Shown one piece after another: positions 35,725-48,000 of a stretch of DNA of 64,000 nucleotides (the first letter of the stretch is position 1; the number at the start of each line of letters is the position of its first letter). The position numbers were made by a program, and so were the translations under genes. Origin of the DNA: Lycorma delicatula (taxonomy: Eukaryota > Arthropoda > Insecta > Hemiptera > Fulgoridae); assembly GCF_047948215.1 (NCBI RefSeq), contig NC_134458.1, positions 135,795,536 to 135,859,535 on the forward strand. Direction: 5' to 3'. The notes under the pieces are model-generated. The model worked only from the letters and a program-made list of their open reading frames with translations. It was not told the origin of the DNA and ran no database searches.

Positions 35725-37685
35725 ATCTTATCGAAGTAAATAAAACACAAAAATATAATGTTTAATTGAAAATATTTCTCTGTTTGATATAAAATATGAC
35801 AATTAGCATACAAACATATAATTGTAAGGATCTATTAAATGTCAGTTAAAAACATAACTATGTAAAATTTAAGGCCTTTATATAATAAGTATGATCTTAT
35901 TTACGTTTCAAGTATTTCACGGTTGTATTACATATAATTGTCCTAAATACTTTTGATTACTTTTCAAATAAGTTACCGGAATGAAAATCACTGTCAACAA
36001 ATATCAATAAATGTTTAACTTAAAGACAATCTAACTAACAGAACGAAAATTTTTCGTAGCACCAAAAAACAATTTTTTTACGGTTAAAAATTTTCCTATT
36101 ATATAAATTTATATGACATTCTTATAATTAAAAAAAAAAAAAAAACACAAATTAAGGGTTTAGTAAACAAGTTTCTGCTGCATGTTATATCTATATTATA
36201 ATACAAAGACTTTTGAAGAGACCTAGCCACCTGCATATAACATCCCATACCCTTAGTTTTTCCTCGAATGGTTGAATCGTGTTTATAGAAATACGCTTGA
36301 AACAACTTGAAAAGATACAAAACACTGATACTAAAACAGATTAATAAACTATGTATTACAGGTTTAAAAAAACGGTTATTAAAACCTATTTAGTTTTTTT
36401 ATGCTTTCTTTACTAAAAAGAAATTAATTTTATAAAAATACAGTAGTGTAAAAGATCATAAAAATGTCGTCCGAATCATGTAAGTATTGCAAAAAAAAAC
36501 CAAACACCAAAAAAAAAAAAAAAAAATTTAACATCCTGTGATCAAAAAGTAAGGGACCGAAAGATAGTATATATATATATATATATATATATACTCGACA
36601 AATTTACCAACCCATCTTCTAAAGTGATGGGTGTGATATGCTGTTTAAGACGCGACCCATAAAGACAGTATGTTATGTGAGTAGACTTCTAGATTCCCTC
36701 CGCTCTGTATGCATTAGCATAACGTTCCGCATTAGGTAAAAAGCATTATGATCGGACAGACCCATGACTACGTTCCCTAAACCGTCTTCAAGAACAGAAG
36801 TAGTCAGCTATATAATCTAACAAAGACAGGACGGCTGTTAAAAACAGTCTTCACTTTTAAAAGACTTCTACATCCAATAGAATAAATTTCTTTAAAACAT
36901 CACACTATATCAAATTAATTTAAGATAAGTATTCAGTTCTTGTCTTATATACCCAGTAGCCAAAACTCCGTCATTAAATAAACTGAAAAAAAAATCATCG
37001 ATAAATCTTCATAATTTATCAGTAAAGATCATATAATTCTACTTTAATAATAATATAAGATTCTTAATTTAATTATAAAAACATGTTATAATGACAGCAA
37101 CAATTTTTAACCGACCTATAGGTCAGTTTATGTAGATAATCAAATATTTTCTTCTCTTTTAAGTATATTAAATAAAAATGAATATTTAAGAAATTATCAA
37201 AAAAATAATATTACCAAATTTGTAGATAAAAAAATTAAACTTTAAAAAGTTTTAATGTTGAATAATTTAAATTATTTAATCTCATTTTTTATCAAACTTT
37301 ATTTTACATATTTATCTTAAATCTATCTATAGATATAAAATAAAAAATCAGCTCATTTAATCATCCACTACAATATACGCTACGTAATTAAAATTTTGCA
37401 GTGATCTTATCAGATAAGAAGTGTTTTATTATTTTTTTTTACAATAACCCCGAAAGATAAAAATAATAAGTGAACTAATTAATGAAATAATTTTAATTAT
37501 CCTAGATTCGGTAAAGCTTGAAAATAAACAAAATTATGAATTTTGATTTATTGCATTTCATTTACAAATTTATCTGTAAGAATTTTATTTTTTCAGCGAA
37601 TATAGCTAGCATAGATATATTAAGGGGGAAAGTATTGTCATCATGTCAAAAAAGAAGTATCAGGTTTTTTCAAATCTTACGTTTC
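35725..37685. other. AT-rich spacer with simple repeats
   Basis: No gene seen. Contains poly(A) tracts near 36130-36145 and 36511-36528 and a (TA)n tract at 36568-36593. Confidence 0.45.
36568..36593. repeat. (TA)n microsatellite
   Basis: Alternating TA tract of about 13 units. Confidence 0.85.
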
Positions 37686-37689
37686 AGGC

Positions 37690-37716
37690 TTCAACTAGTT
37701 CAACTAGTTCAACTAG
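37690..37716 (+). repeat. Three tandem copies of a 9-mer
   Basis: ttcaactag is repeated three times without change. Confidence 0.85.
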
Positions 37717-37762
37717 ACAAAAAAAAAACAATGCCTATGTACTTATGCGTGTAGCAATAACT

Positions 37763-38275
37763 TTGCCCTTATATCTCACGACAGACGGAACCGATTTTCT
37801 TCAAATTTGACTCAAATATTTCTATATGTGAGGCATATTAATATTTTTTTTTTCAAAACTTGTAAAGGGGATGGAGGAATATCAGGGAAAAACAGGTTGC
37901 GATTTTCTTCAGAGGCAGTTTAGAGGAAACTTTATTAAAAAAAAATTATTACCTACAATGTATAATATAATATATAAATAATTCAAAAAAAATTTCAAAA
38001 ATCAACCTCCATCTTTTAAAATTGATATATTTTATGTTTTTTTTTTGCTCTATATGTCTTTGGTTTAAATATATTTCAAACATAAAACTAGATATTTTTT
38101 TAAACTTAAATATTTATCATATATAGAACCAAGAAATGTTTACAATTTTTTTTTTAAACTGTAGACCCCGGGACAAAAATGCAAAAACGTTTTTTCAAAA
38201 TTTTCGTATTCTTGTTTTAGCCTTTATTGAAGGAGCTGTTAGATTTAAAGAAAACTTTACTTACGCAAATGTCTT
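37763..38275 (+). repeat. R3 dispersed repeat copy
   Basis: 'cccttatatctcacgacaga', 'tttctatatgtgaggcatat', 'gggatggaggaatatcaggg' and 'acctacaatgtataatataa' keep the order seen at 22661-23060. Confidence 0.65.
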
Positions 38276-39580
38276 AAGCTTAAAATATATATGAATATTT
38301 ACAGAAAAAAATATTCTTATATTTTAAAATTTATTTTTTTCCCCTCCTATAAAAAATACTTTTTTTGTATTTTTCTTTATCTTTTAAAGGGCTATTAAAA
38401 ATTAAAGTTACAAAATTTATAAAAGTTAGCAATAAACGTATAATTCTATTTTAAGGCTTAATTTCATATTACAACAGACTAAAAAAATATTTTTTTTTAA
38501 ATATAATTTGAAAAGTAATAAAAAATTAATAATGTGTTTGTGTATTTTATTTTTGTTATAAGTGTAAATTTTCAGTTATGTATTTAATATTATGTCTTAT
38601 TAAGAACATTAAAAGATTTTTTTTTTATCAAAAAGCTTTTCTAATCGCGTTAGTACATTTTTGTTATTGTTTTATAAAAATATTAAATCAACCGTTAATG
38701 TTTGAACTGCAAAAACCGCCGCAAATTTTTTTACTTCCCCAGTTATGCTTTAGTCATGCGTAAATTATGTTCAATCCTTAAAATAAAATCTTTAAATCCT
38801 AATTATTTAAAATTTTTAACGGCAAATCATATCAGATATATTTTTAAAAATTCCGTTAATATTTTTTTTAACACAAAAAATTAAAATTCATCAGCAGTTG
38901 ATCTTGTATTAGATAATTCTTATAATTAATGTTAAAAGATTTAAAATAATGAATAATTTTTAACAAGTCATTTACAAAGTTAAGATGTTAAAAATTTATA
39001 AAATGTTGAAAATTTGACTAACAAAAAAAAATAAAATCCGTATTACTATCGATCTTTAAAAATTATATTAAAACATAACAGAAAAATACTCGTAGATAAA
39101 TTATTATTAAAACAATTGCGAAAGACAGTATAGAAGTTAATGATATAATTTCAAAAATCCCAGGATTATTTATTTACCTTGGAAATGATTGTACGAGCTT
39201 CACAATTAATGTATAAATACTTATTTTTATTACTTAAGTTGCTGCTAGTGTTGAACATATACGACGATTTCCATAAACATGTTCAAATTTTGTGTTTACA
39301 ACAAGTATTAAAGTCAGTTTAAAAAAAAGAAAAAGGAGAGGTTTGACCCATATGAATGATGCAATAAAATATATTGAAGCTTCTATAACAAATTGAGTGA
39401 TCTCAATGATTTACAAAAAAAAAATTTTTTATAGAGGAATTTTTTCTATGATTTATTTTTAATATTTTCCAAAAAATTAAGTGAAAGATTTTTTAAAAGA
39501 AAAACTAAATTATTTACATACGACTTACTGATAATCAAAGCTTGAATTGTTGGAAAAATTATCATAGAGATAATATAAAT
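38276..39580. other. AT-rich spacer, no gene seen
   Basis: Short open frames without motifs; nothing recognised. Confidence 0.4.
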
Positions 39581-39587
39581 ACATATG

Positions 39588-40366
39588 TTACCGTGAAAGA
39601 CCGATACATGGCAACTGTCGATATTCTCCGGTGATTGTCGAACATACCAAATACGTCGCTGAAAGACCGAAATATTTGCTTATTCCGGAACACACAATCT
39701 TTAAACTAAATAGATTACGAAAAGCCCTTGAAAAAAAAAAAGAAGTTTAAATTTAAGCCAAACATAACCTACGCTAGCTTCGCTCGCCAACCTCGTCTAC
39801 TTAACGTTAAATATACAAATTATACATGTTATTCTCCAACATTGGACGCCATTAATCAAATTCAACGCATTCATAAAAAAATTTAATAAAATTTTCAGCA
39901 TTTTATAAATTTTTAGGGTCTATCAGGAAATACAAAATATGTTTTAATTGCATGGATGAATGAAAACGATACAAATAAATGGTCAGATGCAGTGCCCTTT
40001 GTTGAAATTTTTTATAAAAATATTTTTAATTCAACTTTTATCAACAATGCATGCTGAATGCACTGTATTTAATTAATCGTCTCCAATGTTGTAAAAACAT
40101 ATATAATTGATTATGTTTGACTTAAATATAAACTTCTCTTTTTTACGAAAGTTCGTAATCTATTTACCTTAGAGATTAATATTGGGTGATTTGTTTTTAA
40201 TTTTTTAGTATGATTTCGACCACCACCAGAGCTTATCTGTGTTTGCCAATATATACCGGCGAAGGTCCGAATAAGCAAATATTCCTGTCTTTCACTGACA
40301 TATTTGGTATGTGTCGACATTCACCAAAGGATACTGACATTTTCTAATTTCGGTCTTTCATGGTAA
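39588..40366. mobile_element. F1 long-TIR element, uninterrupted copy
   Basis: The ends are ttaccgtgaaagaccga (39588) and, inverted, ttaccatgaaagaccga (ending 40366). The inverted arms reach about 300 bp inward. They share blocks such as 'accaaatacgtcgctgaaag', 'aaatagattacgaaa', 'aagccaaacataacc' and 'ccaacattggacgcc'. A core of about 150 bp carries an integrase-like remnant. The copy at 56090-57819 has the same structure with further insertions. Large arms with a DDE-type fossil suggest a non-autonomous derivative of a DNA transposon whose transposase resembles a retroviral integrase (Ginger-like). Class is inferred; target duplications were not resolved. Confidence 0.7.
39918..40057 (+). 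pseudogene. Integrase-like remnant in F1
   Basis: From 39950 the frame reads AWMNENDTNKWSDAVPFVEI and runs to a stop at 40055. Just upstream, in a shifted frame, is RVYQEIQNM. Together these parallel the stretch after the catalytic glutamate of integrases of the KRBA2/GIN kind, where a pattern like ERANxxIxNMLxxWMxxNxTxxW is typical. The glutamate itself is lost here but is kept in the other copy (57358-57360). It is a fossil of about 45 codons with a frameshift, unable to encode an enzyme. The match is from memory of the family. Confidence 0.55.
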
Positions 40367-41240
40367 TATGTATATATCCACACACATTCTTTTACTTATT
40401 TTATCTAGAAAGTACGTTTCTCACCTTTCATTTTTAAAATGAAGTTATTTCATATATGGACAGTATCGTTTTTTAGACATCAATATTTTAATAAAAAAAT
40501 AAATAAAAAATTGTAAAACAAAACTTTTTAAAACTCGCCTAAAATTCGAAAATAATTATTTTTTTAATTCTTGTTTGAATTTTAATAGATTTCATAAAAT
40601 TAAGAATTCTAAAAATTAAAATTTAACGAAAAGTTTCCTTTTTTTAAAATTTAATTTAACCACTTTTTTAATTTAAAGTTAGTTTATTATTTCTTTTTTG
40701 TAGGTTATTGCATTCAAGTACTTAATTCTGTGTAGATAGATTAAATGATTTTCACGTCCCTTTAATTTAAATTAATCTCTCAGAGAGTTCTTAGAAAGTG
40801 TAAAATTCCAATTTTTTTTTAATGATTACTTCTTAATGGATTAATTAAGTTCTTGCCCCTAATTCACTAATTTTTTTATATTCAAGAAATATTACTTACT
40901 CACTTACCTCACAATCTTAAACTATAAGAAATTGAGATTTTAATAGAGAATTTCACATAAGCCTTAAATAACCATTAAGATAATATATAATTCAGTAATT
41001 ACTGCATAAAACGTTTATTTTAAGTAATCATATCGGAACACAATAGTTAAATAAACTATAGTCGCCGTAACCTAACGATCACGCTGGCAGAAGGCATGTC
41101 GCTTATGAAAATGAAAGAAACAATATCGGCATGGATGAAAGGCTTATTTAGAAGTAAGGAGAAAAGTGGTTGCCTTTATTGAACAGAATATGTAACAACA
41201 TAATAAACGAAAAAACCTACCGTAATGGTATTCAGTACAA
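40367..41240. other. AT-rich spacer, no gene seen
   Basis: Nothing recognised. Confidence 0.4.
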
Positions 41241-41245
41241 TAAGT

Positions 41246-41437
41246 AGCACTAGATCGTGGATGCCGGTGTTCTTTGGTGGTCGGGTTTCAACTAACCACA
41301 CATCTCAGGAATGGTCGAACTGAGATTATACAAGACTACACTTCATTTACACTCATACATATCCTCCTCATTCATCCTCTGAAATATTATCTGAACAGTA
41401 ATTACCGGAGGCTAAACAGGAAAAAGAAAGTAGCACC
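41246..41437 (+). repeat. S2 SINE, head missing
   Basis: 'actagatcgtggatgccggt', 'gttctttggtggtcgggttt', 'aaccacacatctcaggaatg' and the tail 'catcctctgaaatattatct' with 'gtaattaccggaggc', followed by an A/G-rich end. The tRNA-like A/B boxes are absent. Confidence 0.7.
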
Positions 41438-41439
41438 TT

Positions 41440-42180
41440 CACTCTGTTTCCCACAGTAACCAATTACTTTGTATTTTAGAAGTTTTAACTTTATCACAGC
41501 TTAAAAAACGACTGAGACAGATAATGTATGGTAACAAATGAGTATACCAATTGCTAAGTGGAAAATAAAAAATAGACAATAACTTCCGGCAGTATAGAAA
41601 TAAAAACAATTATATAAAAACAAGAAAAATTTCAAAAATAATTCTTGATTTTTTTTAAATCGAACAAAAGGTTTCTCTGAAATGAAAATTTTTATTTTCT
41701 ATACTCCACATTTATAACACTAAAATTTGATAAAATTTGTTATTCAATATGTTTCTAATTTTTTTTTAACTTTTCCAGATTAATTAAAAAAATATTAACA
41801 TGTAAAAGGGCTGAAAATAAAAACTAAATAACTTCATAATGAGAACCTCTTTAACAGCAAAACAATCTTAACTACATATTACAGTGTTTTTAACTTTTCT
41901 TTTTTTTTGTAATAGGAGTATCTCTACCTCACAAAAAAAAAATTATTTACATTCCGAAATAAATGAAAATGACTTAAAATAATTATTGTATTACCACTAA
42001 AACTTCAATATTAAAAGAAAAAAGGCGAAAAGGATACACAAATAAATAACCTTTTAGCAAATAACAAACTACAATTTTTTTTCTAAAGCTCTCGTGTTCA
42101 TTTCTACACCACTTTCTTAAATATTTCAGGATAAAATATGCGTTATTTTTATTTATTTATACCAAAACATAACTAGTTAT
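41440..42180. other. AT-rich spacer, no gene seen
   Basis: Nothing recognised. Confidence 0.4.
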
Positions 42181-42181
42181 T

Positions 42182-42224
42182 GTATATATATATATATACA
42201 TATATATATGTGTGTGTGTGTGTG
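42182..42224. repeat. Compound (TA)n(TG)n microsatellite
   Basis: Alternating TA tract interrupted by tacata, followed by a TG run. Confidence 0.85.
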
Positions 42225-42399
42225 TTATATTAATATTAGGTAATTCAACTCTCTTGCGACGTGAATTTTCATTTAAATCTATGATTTAGTAGCTCCACAA
42301 ATAATCGCACACATTAATCGAATGATGACTAAATTTCAATAAACATTTACAATTACAAGTGAGCCTAATTAATTATACATTATTAGCTAGAACGAATAG

Positions 42400-43110
42400 T
42401 AAGCGGGTCTATTCCAGATTTATCTCAGTGATATTGATAGTTTTGTGAGAATTACTGCTGTAAATGATGTTGCATCGATGATGGTGATAATGATGATTTT
42501 AAAGTGAGTTATGAAAAGGGGGAGGGCAAATAAATTTTTGAAGGGGGTGTGTAAGAGAGATAAACGCACAGAAGCTATAAAGATAGAAAAGGAGAGAAAC
42601 GGGGTACGTACATCGCTCTTGATTAACATAATCCTGCAATATAAGGGCCTTTATTACAACACAGTACGGTTGTAGAAATCAATAAATTCACACGTCAACC
42701 GTTCTTTACCAAACTTTTCACGTAAAAGAAGCGGAATTGAAAAGCAGTGGTAGTAGCAGAAGTAGAAATATTATTATTAAAAGTGAAAAGAGCGCGCGAG
42801 TAAAAGAAAGAGAGAGGTTTATAAAACGACAAGGATAGAAGATGAAAGAGAGACAGTATAGGATTGATGGAATAGAGGAGAGGGTAAGTTATGACGACGG
42901 GATTTTGAATCAGGGAACAAATTTTGATTTATAAGTCGTATGTAAAAAGAAGTGTCTCTGAAAGGCAGGCGTTGTACTGTTCTGAAATAAAGGGATATTA
43001 TATATATAAATATATATATATATAGGGGTATGGGGGATGGTGGAGGGGGATTTTTAGTACACCCTTAGTAATAATTCAGACAGGGGTCTGGACAGATTTA
43101 GGAGTTTCGA
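42400..43110 (+). other. Purine-rich, G-tract-containing segment
   Basis: Strong strand asymmetry, with A and G dominating from about 42480 to 43100. It includes 'agggggagggcaaataaatt', 'gagagaggtttataaaacga' and a G-rich run near 43023-43050 (aggggtatgggggatggtgg). The 'aggtttataaaa' motif also occurs at 26546, so both may stem from one repeat or from similar promoters. No open frame of note. Confidence 0.3.
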
Positions 43111-43799
43111 TATGACAACGATTCAGGAGGGGTTATGCCTATATACTATATTACTAGTACAAGACTGTTATAATTGTGTTGTGCAATACTTTATACTTCT
43201 TTTGATGGTCATAATGTTATTTATTGATAAAATAAAAAGATAATAATAAAGGAATATAATGTTTATCGTACAACTATGACAATTTTTTTTAAATGCAACA
43301 TTTTGCATTAGTATATTATCATAGATAAAACATATATATGTATCAATACTACATGGATATATGCCAAGCTTTAACCGATTACCAGCTGAACTAGAATTAA
43401 AATTTTCAAGAAACGTCAAATAATATACAAAATGTTATGTGAGTGAATTAAATGTTGGATTACAATTCTATTTAAATAAATTTGTATCTAGATATACACC
43501 ATTTTATATATATACATATATTATTACGAGTATTATTCTTATTAAAAAAATGGCAAAAAGTTGCTTTCCCGTCATTTATACATAACTTCAATATTAAATC
43601 CTCCATCAGTGGTACAGTTGAAAAATATAAATTTACCTCGTAACGATCTTACTTATTCTCTTAACTAACGATAAATAGAAAAAAATTATTTAGATTTATA
43701 TACATCAAATCTAGATTTATTAAATACTTATATAAATTCGTAAAATATTCAATCATATGATAAGATATTCTGTTCTGCAGTAGCAAATATACCTAATCT
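43111..43799. other. AT-rich spacer, no gene seen
   Basis: Nothing recognised. Confidence 0.4.
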
Positions 43800-44426
43800 C
43801 ACTACAATCTAAAGAACGTGTTTTCATTTATCAACGATTACTCGAAAACTACTGAACCAATCATTACGAAATTTTTGCAGCATTTTTTTTTATGACTCCC
43901 GGAATATTTACCACAATTCAACTTCACCAATATCACTACTATAAAAATAATAAATTAAAAAAAATATATAGATAAATAACAAAGAACTTCACTTACTAAA
44001 TTTAATGTCATTTCTAAGTCAATATCGACTTCTTCAGATAGTTATTATATGATTTACTAAATTTGAAGTCACTGTCCACAAAAGATTAATTTGTATCATT
44101 ATCCTAATATAAGTAAAAAAGAATTAGTTTTTTAATAGAATTAAAAGGAATTACAGCTATTTATATATATAACAAAGTTTTGATGGTTTGTAAAGTACTA
44201 AATTTCGATGTCAATGTCGACTTTTTCAGAGAGTTAATACATATTTTAGTAAACTTAATGTCATTGCCTAATCTGAAGGCGACCCGCGAGAATTCAACCT
44301 CATGCGAGTAAAGTAACACTCTGTAGATTTTTTTGAATTGAAATATTCCATCAGGCTAAACCATATACATAATTGGTCATAGATTTGACTTTCAATTTGG
44401 TATTACTATCATTTTTGTAATACCTA

Positions 44427-44880
44427 CGTCGGCAAGGTCACAAATAGGTAGAAGAATTTCTAGGGCCACTAGAATTTATGTTCGTAGACAACGTGAATCT
44501 ACGAAGACAGAGCGACCTCAAAGATTTGAAGAGCAATGTATATGCCCGGCTAAAAATGAAGCATGAGCTTTTGATTATTACCCTGAAATTGATTATCTAA
44601 ATTTGAAAGCTATTCAACTAAGTAATATATTAAAAATATGTAACCAATGCAATGTCAAGAATGGAATGATGAAACTTCTGGACTTTGCTGTGCCGAGGGC
44701 AACGTAGTTATTGAACAACTTCAATACCTTTCTGATTTCATTAAAAATTTGATTTTGGGAACACACCAAAACTTAAACATAGCCTAAACATTTACCTTTA
44801 TCTAAGAATTTCTTAGATAATTCTAGACAGTACAATAACATATTCCAAGTGACATCGTTTGGAGCAACAGAGTTATGAGA
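44427..44880 (+). pseudogene. Helitron-like N-terminal domain pseudogene
   Basis: Pieces in shifting frames read in the right order. RRISRATRIYVRRQREST is an Arg/Glu-rich repeat-like segment typical before the domain. Next come FDYYPEIDYLN, EWNDETSGLCCAEGNV (a paired-cysteine segment), FIKNLILGTHQNLN, and finally DNSRQYNNIFQVTSFGATE. The last matches the 'Y-N-S-x-F-Q-M-T-S-F-G-A' hallmark of Helitron_like_N domains. At least two frameshifts and several stops break it, and the HUH nuclease and helicase regions are absent. This is the strongest evidence that this repeat family descends from an autonomous Helitron. Confidence 0.75.
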
Positions 44881-44983
44881 AGGAAAGTTGTGAATAGCGA
44901 GAACTCTGAGATCAACAACCCACACATAATTAATAAAATATTATTTTTAATTTTTTAAATTTTATACGCAAATAGCCCAAGAA

Positions 44984-45015
44984 AAGCGGCAGCGATGTAA
45001 GCTGCCGCTTACATC
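44984..45015. repeat. Two overlapping, mutually exclusive hairpins
   Basis: aagcggcagc (44984-44993) pairs perfectly with gctgccgctt (45001-45010). Alternatively gatgtaagc (44994-45002) pairs perfectly with gcttacatc (45007-45015). It sits where the Helitron 3' hairpin is expected. Confidence 0.6.
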
Positions 45016-46915
45016 TTTCTGCTGTTTTAAGAAAAAAAAAAATATACAACTTTTCATTAGTTTAAAATATTGCTACCGTGTCTGTGATCAAGGTTCAAAA
45101 ATTCCCATACAGCTAACAGCTGATTTGTAAGAAAAAAAACTGGTTTCACGATGATGGTTAGTCAATAAATAGTAAAAAAAATAGAAAAAATATACAATTA
45201 TGTTGGGGTGATTTTATTCTTTTTGTCACAGTTATAAGGGTTGAAATATGTTCCCATCCTTAAACTGTTTCGATTACAAAAAAATAAATAAATAAATAGA
45301 AATGGCTTATATTTGAAGTCGATAGGTTGGAACATATACATACATATATATATATTTTTTTTAAATTAAGACATCATATTTTAAGGAGATGGCTTTTTGA
45401 AGAAAATAGTTTTCTGTGATACAATTTTATATTACTTTTTGATAGGCTATACAACAGAACCTTTAGTTTTACTTATTATTACGAAATAATATCTCCTTCA
45501 AGATGTATTATCCTTTCCAGAACACCCAATGTGACCGCATCGAACTTTTACTTTTCTGGGAGTGTTTGGGCTATTAAATCCAACATTAACTTTATAAAGA
45601 TTGTTACTGGATGTAATTTTGAAGGTAATAAGAAATAATAAAGTTATTACGTGTAATAAAGTTATTACGGTTTTCTCGTAAATTTTTGCATTAAAATCAT
45701 GTGTCAAATGTCCACCTTATTACTTAAAAAAAAAAAGTTTGATTCAATGTAGCGAATCTAAGATGGGGGAAAAAATTTCAAACACCATACATTTTGTAAC
45801 TATGTAAATCCGCACTTATTTCTAAATCTTAGTATTTCTCAGTATTGGAATATGAAACTATTTCCATAATTTAGTATTCACTGTATTTAGAAAGTACAGT
45901 GAATTTTAGAATTCTCGTTTTCTCTTGAATTTTATGAAAATTTCTTCTAAAATGAATTCCATACATTTTCTTTATAAAGTGAAAAATAATGAATTTTAAG
46001 AAATTTATACATTATTACTAGTGATTTTACTGTCTGTAATAAAATCAACTTTTTTAATTTGAAATAAACGTTTTAAAAAAAACTTTAACAATTTCTTAGA
46101 AAAATAAAAAAAACACATTCAACTTCTTAAAATTCTGTATTATGTTTAATGTTTTTTTTTAACAAACATAAAAAACAAAAACTAAATAATTTAAATGTTG
46201 TTCATTTTTTTTCTAATTTACTCAGTAGATAATATAAAACAAGTTGACAATCGGATTAAACAAATAATATTTAACATTAAAATGAACAAAAATTATTGGA
46301 AAATGTAAATACCTTTGATACATCACAAATCATGTCAGATGTACTAACTAAACGTCGTTCAATAAATATCTCATCAATCAAAAATCGCAATAAAATTCAC
46401 CTTCGGTTTATTATCAATCATATTTATTTCGAAGAATTAAAGTTACAATGTTTTTTAATAATATATTTTCAATAAAAATGGAATATTAATAAAGATAAAA
46501 AGCCTCACATAAACTCGACCATTTTTACTAATTAATGCCAAAAAACTGATCGAAATAGTAAATTATTAACAAAAGAGAATAAAAAAATATGTTATACAGA
46601 AATATGTTTTAAAATATTTGTTCGTTGCTTTCGTTGTGATGAATTTTCATTCTAACGGATTCATCCGTCAGTGATTAAAATATAAATAATATTACTGAAA
46701 AAGAGGAAAAGAAAGTAAACCATGTGATTCCTAATGCTGAGTCTATCTAGCTCAGAAATGACTTTACGGGCTTAATAAATACTAAGTAATATTTAGCTTT
46801 TAATTTTCTTTTTTTAATTCCTGGATTAATATTGTTATCAATAAAAGAAGTAGCCTGCATGATAGCCGTGAATATTAATTGTTATATATTTAAAAATCAT
46901 TATTTAAACCACAAT
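45016..46915. other. AT-rich spacer, no gene seen
   Basis: Short open frames only; nothing recognised. Confidence 0.4.
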
Positions 46916-46921
46916 GGTAAC

Positions 46922-47093
46922 TTTTTTTTTGCATGATAAATTAATTCACCAGATAAGCTCGAAGTTTGTAGCGTGAGAATATGAAAATGGAGATATTTCT
47001 AGAGTATGAAAAATAGCATGCATGACCGAGATTTGATCCCAGGATATCCGGATGAAAGGAGACCCTGCCATTCCGCCAAGAAGATCGGTAATT
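46922..47093 (-). repeat. S1 SINE, reverse strand
   Basis: On the reverse strand: 'ttggcggaatggcagggtct' (A-box region), 'ctttcatccggatatcc', a decayed B box (gggatcaaatctc), 'ggtcatgcatgctatttttc', 'cttcgagcttatctggtgaa' and a poly(A) tail ending near 46922. It has the same tail type as 32752 and 52620. Confidence 0.75.
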
Positions 47094-47277
47094 ACTTTAT
47101 AACATTTGAGTCTTTTTTCAGCATCCTTTTCGAACTGTATTTTTAAAGAATTTCCAGAAATTTAATTTAAAATTATACAGATTGATGATTTACGAAGAAG
47201 GTAATAATTTTTCAGAATATGTTTTACTGGTTCTAGGTAATAATATTATATGGATTCCAAAATGGTTTATATTTACC

Positions 47278-47307
47278 AAACGTGTTCCAAACGTTTGGAA
47301 CACGTTT
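47278..47307. repeat. 30-bp perfect palindrome
   Basis: Fifteen bases from the left (aaacgtgttccaaac) are exactly reverse-complemented on the right (gtttggaacacgttt) with no spacer. A partial extra copy (cgtgttcc, aacacgttt) follows at 47313-47333. Confidence 0.9.
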
Positions 47308-47320
47308 CCAAGCGTGTTCC

Positions 47321-48000
47321 CAAAAACACGTTTAGAAACGCTTCGTTCACTAGTATTGGCTGGTGAAAGATTTTGCCAAGATTTATGCACCTTCGGTAAA
47401 ATTAAGCAGACTGTAATTCTTTGGGACCCAAATGAAGATGTAATAAAATCCGATCTGAAAAATTGATAAAAAAAAGGTCCACCATTGTATTTTTAAACGT
47501 TTTTCAGAAATCTGCAGTAAAAGAAAAACTATTATATTTTATGTTTGGCGTAAAAATAACTTTGTTAAATGGGTGATAAATATATAAAAATTTAAAATAA
47601 ACCTTGCACAGAATTTGATTATTAGTAAAATGGTATGAAAAAATTTCACAGAAATTAAATACAAACGTAAGAATTTCGAAGTTTATTAAACACATAACAG
47701 ATCAAAATGTAGTATAGTTTAACTAGATGTTAAACGAAACAAAATTTTCAATATTATAAAAAAAATTATAAAAAAAACAGTTAAATATTTTAGAAAAATA
47801 AACAATCAATATTTAAAAAAAGTAAATAAAAATCAGTTATTCAGGTCAGATTTCACATAAAACCACTAAATTTACCCCTTAATTTGAGTCCCAAGAATTA
47901 CAGTTTGGCCTTTTTTTACCGAAGGGTCAGAGATCAGTGGAAAATCTTTCGTCAGCCGACAATGGCTAACGAAATGTTTCCGAACCTATTTATATGAACT
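47321..48000. repeat. Inverted-repeat pair about 420 bp apart
   Basis: The arms are about 47321-47456 and 47882-48000. On one strand each they read 'ggctggtgaaagattttgcc' versus 'ggctgacgaaagattttcca', 'accttcggtaaaatt' versus 'cccttcggtaaaaaa', and 'gactgtaattctttgggacc' versus 'aactgtaattcttgggactc'. An open frame of 94 codons at 47182-47466 crosses the left arm and the palindrome. It has no recognisable motif and is not called as a gene. Confidence 0.6.

Larger units (their letters stand above)
43800..45015 (+). mobile_element. Helitron relic, second copy
   Basis: Homologous to 3398-4780 in opposite orientation. It has 'actgaaccaatcattacgaa', 'atgactcccggaatattta', 'actaaatttaatgtcatt', 'cactctgtagattt', the coding fossil and a 3' region with 'ttttatacgcaaatagccc'. 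It ends in a hairpin region (44984-45015), but a clear CTRR terminus after it is not seen. The 5' boundary is uncertain. A shortened direct duplication of the 'ctaaattt..atgtcat' block lies at about 43998-44025 and 44198-44270. Confidence 0.65.

Noticed and set aside
47182..47466. 94-codon frame as a small gene
   Set aside because: It crosses the palindrome and a repeat arm whose inverted copy is not open; no motif or splice context.
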